In this document: piece by piece, positions 6,811-12,008 of the stretch
How the letters are laid out: every line of letters begins with the position of its first letter
How positions within the stretch are numbered: the first letter of the stretch is position 1
Assembly: GCA_000416005.1 (NCBI GenBank)
Contig: KE356562.1
Location: forward strand, 322,824 to 334,831
Length of the DNA stretch: 12,008 nt
Source: Haloquadratum sp. J07HQX50
Lineage (GTDB): Archaea; Halobacteriota; Halobacteria; Halobacteriales; Haloferacaceae
Direction: 5' to 3'
Program-made: the position numbers and the translations under genes
Notes under the pieces: model-generated
The model's input: only the letters and a program-made list of their open reading frames with translations
What the model was told of the DNA's origin: nothing
Databases searched by the model: none

Positions 6811-7086
6811 ATGGTCACGAGTGAGATGAGATCTCGTTGGTAAGTCACCTCCACACCCCATGTACGATGTGAATTTGACAAAAGAGTAGACGAGAACGAA
6901 CTATCCGGCAAACTCGGGAACTGGCTGGAAAATCCACGAGAAGACGTAGAGCAAACGAAGATGCACAGCTCACGAGGGAGCAAAGCCACGGATGAGGACG
7001 GTCGCATCACGAAACTCACTGCTTCGTTTCGATCAAGTAGCTATATTACAGGCACTATTCATAGAGTGGCTATCGACGGCTTTTGA
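6811..7086 (+). pseudogene. small hypothetical gene interrupted by an in-frame TAA
   Basis: From ATG 6811 the frame reads MVTSEMRSRW, meets TAA at 6841-6843, then runs open for 80 codons to TGA 7084-7086. The second part looks strongly like protein: CEFDKRVDENELSGKLGNWL, then ENPREDVEQTKMHSSRGSKA, then TDEDGRITKLTASF. It is acidic and charged, as expected of haloarchaeal proteins, and has no internal ATG early enough to serve as a good start. I infer a roughly 90-codon gene with a nonsense mutation near its front. The upstream start is uncertain; the remnant may belong to a longer gene. No family is recognised. Confidence 0.4.
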
Positions 7087-7295
7087 TTGTAGATAGCATA
7101 TGTCGATATTGCTGGGTGTGAGACCTTTTCTCAGCGAGATATTGTATCCTTGATGTTTCGTTGCTTCTCTTCTTAACCACCCCCACCATCTTCCCGATTT
7201 CATATCGCACACGAGGTGTGAGGTTCGACCCTGTGGGAGTATAATTAACTAACAAATTCACAACGGACAGCTCTCATTTTGTTTAATCATTCACC

Positions 7296-7403
7296 ATGTC
7301 CAAGAACCTCGCCGAGGAAGAGCTGTCGAGACCTGAAGTGGCTGAGAAACCGACTGTGGCGAGCTATAACGTCCTCTACTCAGCGGCATCATTGAGCTCG
7401 TAA
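7296..7403 (+). pseudogene. N-terminal fragment of an unidentified protein, probably frameshifted
   Basis: The ATG at 7296 gives 35 codons with good haloarchaeal codon use (MSKNLAEEELSRPEVAEKPT, then VASYNVLYS) and ends at TAA 7401-7403. An adjacent frame continues plausibly from about 7384 with GIIELVINHTEQTPSQEASA. Further on, a third frame gives a hydrophobic segment (RWLTLIIVGSLAIIPLSSI, about 7485-7540) like a membrane helix. Together they suggest a small membrane protein gene broken by at least two frameshifts, with its end running into the 3' side of the convergent AIM24 gene. Family unknown. Confidence 0.28.
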
Positions 7404-7648
7404 TCAATCATACAGAACAGACACCGAGCCAAGAAGCAAGTGCCACATCTTTAAGATCACTTAGATTGCGTCAACTAGAGCGAGGTGGCTCACGCTTATT
7501 ATCGTTGGGTCACTGGCAATTATACCATTATCCTCAATCCGCTCATCCGCCAGTGTCAGCCTGTCACGCTGCCTGCACAGTGGCTCTGATCACCGTCTCT
7601 TCGCACTCTGTATCAGTCCTATTCCAGTCGGCGGGAGTCGGTGAATGT

Positions 7649-8305
7649 CTACGCGAGCTCTTCGTAGGGCTGGACGATTACGAAGCCGTCGGACCCGCTG
7701 AACTCCATCTGGAACCGCTCACCCGATTCTTGACCGACCATGTCCGAGAGATTCTTGTTCACCTCGATGGATGGGTCGGGACCGCTCCAAGCAACTGTCG
7801 CGCTTGGGTCAGTCGAGACTGGCGGGCTCAGCACGAGCGGGTCGCCGTGTGTGGTGATTGCAATCTGACCTGGTCCCTGGAGAAACACATTGGTGAGGCC
7901 ACCGGCGAATGAGCCAGCGAGGCTGTCGATTGTGTCGATTTCGAAGGAGACCCCATCCTCGAATGCGAGAATATCCTCACCGTTGACCGTGATTGCTTCA
8001 TCACTGCCGAGTTCCAACAACTGAACCTTTTTTTGCTGATCGGCAAGATACACATTTCCATCGCCTTCAATCGTCATCACTGGCGTGCCCTCGCCAGTCG
8101 CGGCCTCCTTGAGGAATCCAGTGATGCCACCTTCAGCTGAGACCTGACCGGTAAATGAGAGATTTCCTTCATAGGCAACCATTGAGCCAGCTTTGGCCAT
8201 AATGGTTCCATCAACGTCGATGTCAAGTAGATACGTATTTTCCAGCTCAAACGTCTCGGCGGTCTCAGTCGTGCCATGTTCGGCCGTAAACTCATTCACG
8301 TTCAT
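7649..8305 (-). CDS. AIM24/DUF124 family protein
   Basis: A 218-residue protein from ATG 8305 (MNVNEFTAEHG). The frame is open further back to 8380, but that extension (MLVIACCSIRN...) is unlike the family. Diagnostic stretches are FELENTYLLDIDVDGTIMAK, AGSMVAYEGNLSFTG, VYLADQQKKVQLLEL, ILAFEDGVSFEI, GPGQIAITTHGDPLVL, DPSATVAWSG and FQMEFSGSDGFVIVQPYEE at the end. These are hallmarks of the AIM24 family (formerly DUF124, TIGR00266), a beta-sandwich or double-stranded beta-helix protein named after a yeast mitochondrial biogenesis factor. Its biochemical role in prokaryotes is unknown. The gene is full length with no lesion and stands alone, its neighbours being debris. It is probably cytoplasmic, with no signal or membrane segment. 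Confidence 0.92.
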   Translation of the reverse strand: MNVNEFTAEHGTTETAETFELENTYLLDIDVDGTIMAKAGSMVAYEGNLSFTGQVSAEGGITGFLKEAATGEGTPVMTIEGDGNVYLADQQKKVQLLELGSDEAITVNGEDILAFEDGVSFEIDTIDSLAGSFAGGLTNVFLQGPGQIAITTHGDPLVLSPPVSTDPSATVAWSGPDPSIEVNKNLSDMVGQESGERFQMEFSGSDGFVIVQPYEELA

Positions 8306-8538
8306 ATCTCGGTGAAAACGCGACTGGCGTATCAATGTGGTGTCGGTATTTCTTATGCTGCAACAAGCGATGACCAGCATGTACTCTGAGTGGCGTCCTC
8401 ACATAAGTCAACTCGTGGGCTTCCGCTACGCTGCCACTGTGTCAAAACAATCGAGTCGTCTAAGCTAATCTGAGTGTGACCAGACGCAAAGAGACTGTTA
8501 GGCTAGCGAATTGTGATCTCGTCCCAACTGCCTGCATA

Positions 8539-8661
8539 TCACAGAGTCAGACACGGCCCTCGACGAATAAGAAAAATGATAATCACAGCCGAAGTGAGCC
8601 ACGAGAGGACAGAAGCTCTGCCGAGTGTGACAATTCTCGTCTTTATACATGATTTCCTCAT
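8539..8661 (-). CDS. possible 40-aa single-helix membrane peptide
   Basis: The ATG at 8661 gives MRKSCIKTRIVTLGRASVLS followed by a hydrophobic run, WLTSAVIIIFLI, and a basic end. That is one possible membrane helix flanked by positive charge. No family, strong ribosome site or promoter is seen. The shape is suggestive, but a 41-codon ORF can easily arise by chance. Confidence 0.2.
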   Translation of the reverse strand: MRKSCIKTRIVTLGRASVLSWLTSAVIIIFLIRRGPCLTL

Positions 8662-8719
8662 ATCTTGAGCGTTATTGACAAACCATTCCCTATCCTTCGA
8701 TTGTGTCGCCTATACTGCG

Positions 8720-8905
8720 TCAAATCAGAGGTCGTTCAGACGATGGATATTTTTTGTACGGCTGAATTGATATCCAGCAGTAGAAACAAGCCTCGACACT
8801 GGATCTTATCGACGGTTGGCAATCTGACCAGCGTGTGCAGACGAACCCGCACTCGCAAGCCTCGAAACGCCAGCGTGCTCCGTTTCGAATAAACGAAATA
8901 CCCAG
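8720..8905 (-). pseudogene. Cys-rich zinc-finger-like fragment
   Basis: A minus frame ending at 8720 contains NGARWRFEACECGFVCTRWS, then DCQP, and further on CFYC. The Cys-X-Cys-X3-Cys cluster, a Cys six residues later and a late CxxC suggest a small zinc-binding protein. Third positions in the first 30 codons favour G/C. No ATG or GTG lies at a sensible point; only a TTG at 8917 opens the frame. It may be the remains of a zinc-finger gene. The family is not recognised. Confidence 0.25.
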
Positions 8906-8919
8906 AGAGTAGTTCAACC

Positions 8920-9147
8920 GAATGTGGTTATCACCAATTTATGTCCAATCTGGGCCCCAATGATTGCCGACCCCAAGCTGCTGTTGCCTCCGTCAGTACG
9001 GTGCTCAGTGTGTGATCGATAGTGATGGTTACGCACTTCACAATATGCTCACATATCCGACCCACGTGTTATCCCAGTGAATGGACTGCACTGGGTCGCT
9101 GCTGGAATAGTTGCTTCTTCGATATTGGGATACTTACATTACACACC
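8920..9147. other. intergenic stretch with no supported gene
   Basis: About 230 bases without a gene. A short minus frame reads GSAIIGAQIGHKLVITTFG (about 8927-8983) and looks protein-like, but it has neither a start nor a family. The rest is unremarkable. Confidence 0.35.
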
Positions 9148-9384
9148 TCAGAATGTACATAGGATCGGGTTTAGCAGGTCAGACATCGTCCAGATGCTTT
9201 TGTGTCGGTCGATATTGGTAGTAGCGTCTTGTTCAGTGTGGTTATCAAAGAGTTGACCCTCGGTAAAGTGCCTCGGGGACACGGACTTCGAGACGCAACG
9301 CGTCTCGTCATCACGGAAATCGAAGTTCACTGTGAGGTCTCTCGCTAACTGTAAGAGAGGTGTTGTCCCACCAGTCGAACGCAC
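9148..9384 (-). CDS. hypothetical protein, 78 aa, downstream of the DUF5684 gene
   Basis: A GTG at 9384 lies two bases after the DUF5684 stop, suggesting coupled translation. The product has a moderately acidic, protein-like composition (LARDLTVNFDFRDDETRCVS, then HFTEGQLFDNHTEQDATTNI) but no recognised family, signal or membrane segment. Codon use is only weakly haloarchaeal. It could be a genuine small partner of the membrane protein or a chance extension of the operon frame. Confidence 0.3.
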   Translation of the reverse strand: MRSTGGTTPLLQLARDLTVNFDFRDDETRCVSKSVSPRHFTEGQLFDNHTEQDATTNIDRHKSIWTMSDLLNPILCTF

Positions 9385-9386
9385 TC

Positions 9387-9779
9387 TCAGCCGAACTGTG
9401 CGGCGCCCTGATACTGAGATCCCCCGAATCCGAGGAGCGGATAAAAGATGAATGATAGAAACATGAGTCCGAGGCCGAACAGGATTCCCTTACCGAACTT
9501 GCCAGCGACGTCAATGCTCACCTTTGCCACAGCAAAGAGATTGATCACTGGAATGAAAAACAGGATCACCCACCACCACGCGTTTTTGCTTATTTTTGTC
9601 AGTATGTAGAAGTTGTATATCGGAATGATTGCAGCCCATCCCGGTTCGCCTGCCTTCTCGAAAGTCTTCCAAAATCCAGCGAAGACGACAATAGTGAGCG
9701 CTAACGGAATGAGCGACTCAATGATACTGCCGCCCTCACTCTGTAATGGAACGAACAAATCCAATGTCGGTGCCATCAT
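9387..9779 (-). CDS. DUF5684 domain membrane protein
   Basis: A 130-residue membrane protein. After a short lead (MMAPTLDLFVPLQSEGG) comes helix 1 (SLIPLALTIVVFAGFWKTF, about 22-40), then the signature EKAGEPGWAAIIPIYNFYIL (41-60), helix WWWVILFFIPVINLFAVAKV (about 68-87), IDVAGKFGKG (89-98) and helix ILFGLGLMFLSFIFYPLLGF (99-118). GxPGWAAIIPIYN, the IPVIN segment and DVAxKFGKG are hallmarks of DUF5684 proteins, which occur widely in archaea and bacteria, sometimes joined to signal peptidase domains. The function is unknown. The gene is intact and starts at ATG 9779, or at the adjacent ATG 9776. A TATA-like box about 29 bases upstream predicts a leaderless or near-leaderless message. Confidence 0.92.
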   Translation of the reverse strand: MMAPTLDLFVPLQSEGGSIIESLIPLALTIVVFAGFWKTFEKAGEPGWAAIIPIYNFYILTKISKNAWWWVILFFIPVINLFAVAKVSIDVAGKFGKGILFGLGLMFLSFIFYPLLGFGGSQYQGAAQFG

Positions 9780-9802
9780 CTATGATGTCCATCTGCTGTC
9801 GG

Positions 9803-9813
9803 ATAATATTTTA
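9803..9813 (-). promoter_or_regulatory. TATA-like box of the DUF5684 gene
   Basis: The minus-strand sequence reads AAAATATTATC. Its centre is about 29 bases from ATG 9779, so transcription should begin near 9782, only a few bases before translation, as is common in haloarchaea. Confidence 0.5.
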
Positions 9814-9909
9814 CTATCAGTTAATCTGCCTCTAAAGATACACTCTCAATTGATGCTGCAGACGCGTATTCAACACGACCGGTGAACTAATCAAGAGTTT
9901 TAAGAATCA

Positions 9910-9970
9910 TGAGGATACCTCCCCTTCCTCAAGGAACGAGCCGAAGGCGAGTGAGTAGGGAGGGGATACA
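9910..9970 (+). mobile_element. IS200/IS605 (IS1341-type) right-end remnant 1, omega-RNA-like hairpin
   Basis: A bipartite hairpin: CCCCTTC (9921-9927) pairs with GGAGGGG (9959-9965), CTCA (9928-9931) with TGAG (9952-9955), and an apical GCC-GAA-GGC (9940-9948). The block CTCAAGGAACG...GAGTGAGTAGGG matches right-end remnant 2 in plan and in part by sequence. One frame ends in LKERAEGE at TGA 9952-9954, like the C-terminus of haloarchaeal TnpB, where the last codons also form the right end and guide-RNA scaffold. No tnpB body lies upstream. It is a solo end, a MITE-like remnant or an excision scar. Confidence 0.55.
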
Positions 9971-10099
9971 GCCGTCGACCACCGTATGTGATAAATCGCA
10001 AAATCGCCGAACACATGTCGTGAGGAAAAACAATCATTCGAATGGCTTAGCGTGGAATAAATAACCACAGTCATTTCGAGATTGGTTCGTCACTACTGA
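9971..10099. other. short linker between transposon remnants
   Basis: No gene is seen. GTGG-AATAAATAA-CCAC (10051-10067) is a 4-base-stem palindrome, and its GTGGAA...TAAATAACC partly recurs at 6539-6558. It could derive from an element's left end. Confidence 0.25.
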
Positions 10100-10264
10100 G
10101 TAGGGCTGGGACAGTCCGAATGAGAACGTCTGTTGGAGACTGGAATCCCTGAGGACGGGAATCACCGAGATTCTTTGTTTTCAAATTCCGTCGTCGAAGC
10201 AGGAAGTCCAATGCGGGAGTATGGAAGCCCTACCCTCAAGGAAGCGGCGTCAGCCGCTGAGTAG
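10100..10264 (+). pseudogene. tnpB (IS1341-type) C-terminal remnant
   Basis: One frame reads VGLGQSE, a TGA at 10121-10123, ERLLETGIPEDGNHR, then SNSVVEAGSPMREYGSPTLK and EAASAAE to TAG 10262-10264. The VVEAGSP...LKE...E ending is characteristic, from memory, of the disordered C-terminal tail of haloarchaeal TnpB proteins, whose coding end overlaps the omega-RNA. None of the RuvC or zinc-finger part is present, so about 350 residues are missing. This is a fragment of an RNA-guided nuclease gene that cannot make protein but may keep RNA structure. Confidence 0.6.
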
Positions 10265-10283
10265 GGTAGTTCACCAGAGCCAC
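10226..10283 (+). mobile_element. IS200/IS605 right-end remnant 2 with omega-RNA-like hairpin
   Basis: AGCGGC (10243-10248) pairs with GCCGCT (10253-10258) around a GTCA loop. An outer stem pairs CTACC (10230-10234) with GGTAG (10265-10269). The segment contains the last tnpB codons and the stop, and is followed by TTCACCAGAGCC, a likely element boundary. The plan (outer stem, CTCAAGGA bulge, inner stem, TGAGTAGGG) is shared with remnant 1 although inner-stem sequences differ, which indicates conserved RNA or DNA structure in related elements. Confidence 0.55.
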
Positions 10284-10289
10284 GTGAGT

Positions 10290-10756
10290 TGTTACCATGT
10301 TTGCTCCTGTAGAGCAAGAATTCCTGACCGGGGTGGGAGTATACCGCTCGCGGTTCGCTGTTCTCGTGGGATGAAACAGCCATCACGACGGTCGAACAGG
10401 TGAAGCGCTGGCTGTGCATAAGACAGGATGGTTCGGCGTCCGTCGTCGCGGTCTCGGACGGAGGGCAAAGATAGATTTCGGGAGAGTATGCATTCGGGTG
10501 GCGACTGAAGCGCCAATTGACGTCACCGTCATCGTCATCGACATAGCGAAACGAGGACATTTTCTGTTCGCTCCACTGGATATCGAGACGAGCATTTTCA
10601 GTACCGTCAAGCCCATCGCAGCCGACTGATCTGTCGTTCTGTGGGGGCGACATCGAGGATGTCGTGTCGACGAGGGGTCTGAGCCAGAGGGCGAATCCGC
10701 CGGAGGACTGAAGCCTGAATCAGTCCAAATTCGCCGGCGCGATCGTGCGTACTCAT
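10290..10756 (-). pseudogene. TumE-like (WRFxRHPN) protein, frameshifted and cut by an IS end
   Basis: The ATG at 10756 opens [20 protein letters not shown], then IRPLAQTPRRHDILDV. The sequence then shifts by one frame near 10650 to SPPQNDRSVGCDGLDGTENA, RLDIQWSEQ, FRYVDDDDGDVNWRFSRHPN, AYSPEIYLCPPSE and AEPSCL. The ARLDIQW, FRYVDDDG, WRFSRHPN and PP...EPSC pattern recalls a haloarchaeal small-protein family resembling DUF6516/TumE toxins, in which W-x-RHPN is the most conserved stretch; this identification is from memory. The reading frame runs on antisense to IS remnant 2 after about 10290, so the true C-terminus is lost to the insertion. A TTTATTA-like TATA lies near 10804-10811. Not functional. 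Confidence 0.48.
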
Positions 10757-10825
10757 ACAGCGAGCCTCTGCCCTCGTCGTAGGCGAGTGCTGTTGGGCAA
10801 CTGCGTAATAAAGTATCTCGGTGAT

Positions 10826-10927
10826 CAACAAAAGTCTGAACGGGGAGGCGCACCCGTCGGCGTGCGCTTAAACAGCGGGATGCTGAGCGTGAACGGCGGC
10901 TATTCGCCGGCCGCTCTTAGCGGTTAG
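10826..10927 (+). pseudogene. second tnpB-like C-terminal remnant
   Basis: A frame with strong G/C third positions reads [20 protein letters not shown], then [14 protein letters not shown], and ends at TAG 10925-10927. It has the Gly/Ser/Pro-rich character of haloarchaeal TnpB tails and is directly followed by structured DNA, as at remnant 2. I do not see the nuclease domain. The tail is of a different sub-type from the VVEAGSP...LKE form. The call rests on context and style more than on residues, so other transposase ends remain possible. Confidence 0.38.
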
Positions 10928-10976
10928 GGCAGGAGTCCATGCTGAATACTACGTGCTTTACAGCGTGGGTGCTTAC
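10894..10976 (+). mobile_element. IS200/IS605-like right-end remnant 3, three consecutive hairpins
   Basis: Three stems follow one another: CGGCG/CGCCG (10894-10898 with 10905-10909), CCGCT/AGCGG (10911-10915 with 10919-10923), and CATGCTG/CAGCGTG (10938-10944 with 10961-10967, one G-T pair). The tnpB-like stop lies just after the second. The block ends in GGGTGCTTAC, which overlaps the stop codon of the convergent small membrane protein (10973-10975). The layout suits a right end plus omega-RNA scaffold. Confidence 0.42.
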
Positions 10977-11155
10977 TCATGTCTGTGTTTGTAACCGAGG
11001 TGTATGCCGAGTCCAAGAAAAATAGCTGATTTAGCTGCTTCAACTGGTGAATACCCACCAGTGAGTATTACAAGCAAGCCCATACACCCCGCAAAGAGAT
11101 TCGTGAGAGCCAAAATCAAGAGGGACCGGTCCCCGAATACACCCAACTCAGACAT
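10973..11155 (-). CDS. small membrane protein, 60 aa
   Basis: The ATG at 11155 is preceded by GAGG a few bases upstream, a good ribosome site. The protein MSELGVFGDRSLLILALTNL has two hydrophobic helices: LLILALTNLFAGCMGLLVIL at residues about 12-31 and AAKSAIFLGLGIHLGYK at about 40-56, joined by TGGYSPVE, with a basic His-rich end. It is probably an inner membrane hairpin with both termini on the same side. The family is not recognised, but such two-helix proteins are common in haloarchaea. Its TAA lies in the last bases of IS remnant 3, so the insertion may have set or slightly altered the C-terminus. Confidence 0.62.
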   Translation of the reverse strand: MSELGVFGDRSLLILALTNLFAGCMGLLVILTGGYSPVEAAKSAIFLGLGIHLGYKHRHE

Positions 11156-11287
11156 GATTCCTCTTTTTGTGGCTATCTACATCGATCATGTGGACGAACA
11201 CCCCGCTCCACTCGTACGCTGCCTGTTCAATGATCGACGATCACGAACCGTCATAAGTGGGTCACACCAGCACGCACAGCACCGTCA

Positions 11288-11353
11288 TCAAACGGGGGAA
11301 AGCATGTGAGTCCCAGTGGTAACACCAGCGCACATGAATTGCCGTCGGTTCAT
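11288..11353 (-). pseudogene. truncated Tat-type (lipo)protein signal peptide
   Basis: The ATG at 11353 encodes MNRRQFMCAGVTTGTHMLSP V and stops at TGA 11288-11290 after 21 codons. The twin-arginine motif NRRQFM at the very start followed by a weakly hydrophobic Ala/Gly/Val/Thr stretch is the standard opening of haloarchaeal Tat-exported solute-binding or lipoproteins. The mature protein is absent: downstream frames on this strand carry no convincing continuation before remnant 3 and the small membrane gene. Nothing else supported lies between 11156 and 11477. Confidence 0.42.
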
Positions 11354-11477
11354 TTTCAGAGATTCGCTGAATCGTCGCTCTGCTCGTCTTTTGGATACCC
11401 CTTCGATGTATGATGAGACCAGATGAGCAAGTTGTGTCTCAACGAGACTACGGGAGCCACCGCTAGATAGGCCACGA

Positions 11478-12008
11478 CTACCCGCGGAGGTCTTCGCGGA
11501 TTTCCACTTGGCGCCGGCGATTATCGTCGGGTTCGTAGAACTCGCCGGCATAGACTCGCTCTGGATCCTGCTGCCAGTTCAGATTCGCAATTCCCCACCC
11601 TGATGGACAGCGATGCGAAACTTCACGAAACTGTTTGTACTCCCCATAGAGTTTCCAGGAGCCGTAGCCTCTGGAGTTATACGAGATGACTTTGTTGGCG
11701 ATTTCGAGATGTCCCATCTTCTTGGGATCATCCATCCCAGAGTCACCGTACGACTCCCACTCACGGGGGTGCGTCGTCGCGGGTTTCCGGACCCGGTCGC
11801 GGACGATCTGTGGCTCGAGCGACTTCTGATCCGCACACTCGTCAGTCTCCCACGAGTCGAGCTCACCTGGAGTCATATTTACGAATCCACCATCGTCGTG
11901 AAGCTTTCCTTCGGAGAACCCACAGAACTGTTTGACCGTCTGTGTTAATTCAGACCACGGAATCCCGTGGCGGTTTTGCCCCTCGTCAGGGAACTCCTCG
12001 GGGTGGAT
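11478..12008 (-). CDS. unidentified protein, 3' part (partial, runs off right edge)
   Basis: The frame is open from the right edge to TGA 11478-11480, giving 176 residues; the ATG at 11876 is internal because the 44 preceding codons are equally protein-like (IHPEEFPDEGQNRHGIPWSE, then LTQTVKQFCGFSEGKLHDDG). The rest is hydrophilic and acidic with several Trp and Tyr (YNSRGYGSWKLYGEYKQF, then CPSGWGIANLNWQQDP) and ends ...RRRQVEIREDLRG. No signal, helix or catalytic motif is recognised. The His-Gly-Ile-Pro-Trp-Ser and repeated aromatic residues suggest a folded soluble domain. Codon use is good and no lesion is visible, so the gene is probably intact beyond the window. It might belong to a provirus or accessory island, but that is only a guess from the setting. 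Confidence 0.6.
   Translation of the reverse strand: MHPEEFPDEGQNRHGIPWSELTQTVKQFCGFSEGKLHDDGGFVNMTPGELDSWETDECADQKSLEPQIVRDRVRKPATTHPREWESYGDSGMDDPKKMGHLEIANKVISYNSRGYGSWKLYGEYKQFREVSHRCPSGWGIANLNWQQDPERVYAGEFYEPDDNRRRQVEIREDLRG

Noticed and set aside
7070..7261. 63-codon minus ORF with basic composition starting at GTG
   Set aside because: Non-haloarchaeal composition (Lys/Arg/Ser-rich), AT-rich codons, no family; it also overlaps the end of the more convincing plus frame.
7466..7912. 148-codon plus ORF running into the AIM24 gene
   Set aside because: Its second half is antisense to a well-supported AIM24 protein; only the early hydrophobic bits of neighbouring frames may be remnants.
10383..10853. 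156-codon minus ORF
   Set aside because: Most is an Arg/Pro/Ser-rich shadow of the TumE-like frames; the motif-bearing frame is the other one.
11288..11551. 87-codon minus ORF starting upstream of the Tat signal
   Set aside because: Only its last 21 codons, from ATG 11353, look meaningful; the upstream part is Ser/Arg-rich and overlaps the right-edge gene.
1..12008. tRNA, rRNA or replication origin
   Set aside because: No tRNA-like arm sets, no rRNA segments and no origin-repeat clusters were seen on either strand.

Overview
The window looks like a haloarchaeal chromosome. Intact proteins are acidic and of families common in Halobacteria (AIM24/DUF124, DUF5684 membrane protein, CPBP protease, RHH antitoxin). 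Base composition is only moderately GC-rich, AT-rich TATA boxes sit 25-30 bases before starts, and coding density is very low with many decayed genes. This suits a Haloquadratum-like genome, which is an inference from style and not from a database match.

Layout. 1-323: end of an unidentified reading frame and a short ORF. 324-2786: a GLUG-repeat surface protein gene split by an in-frame TAA at 690-692, so that the signal-peptide part and the 18-repeat body are separated. 3000-4084 (minus): CPBP intramembrane protease followed by a small exported protein. 4487-5200: a decayed frame, a RelE-type toxin gene cut to 23 codons, its intact RHH antitoxin, and a palindromic operator touching the TATA box. 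5201-5684: GC-richer debris. 5735-6272 (minus): frameshifted universal stress protein. 6352-7403: a 45-residue Cys-rich microprotein and decayed small genes. 7649-8305 (minus): intact AIM24-family gene. 8539-9384: mostly gene-poor, with doubtful small ORFs. 9387-9779 (minus): intact DUF5684 membrane protein with a near-leaderless promoter. 9910-10976: three structured right-end-like remnants of IS200/IS605 (IS1341/TnpB) elements, all in plus orientation and all lacking a tnpB body, with a broken TumE-like gene between the second and third. 10973-11155 (minus): small two-helix membrane protein. 11288-11353: a truncated Tat signal peptide. 11478-12008 (minus): 3' part of an unidentified gene running off the right edge.

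The window reads as accessory DNA in decay. The best candidates for unusual biology are the TnpB-less omega-RNA-like ends at 9.9-11.0 kb and the orphan antitoxin with its preserved operator beside a beheaded toxin. No CRISPR array, rRNA or tRNA was seen. Five proteins look intact and recognisable: CPBP, RHH, AIM24, DUF5684 and the small membrane protein (recognised only as a membrane protein).
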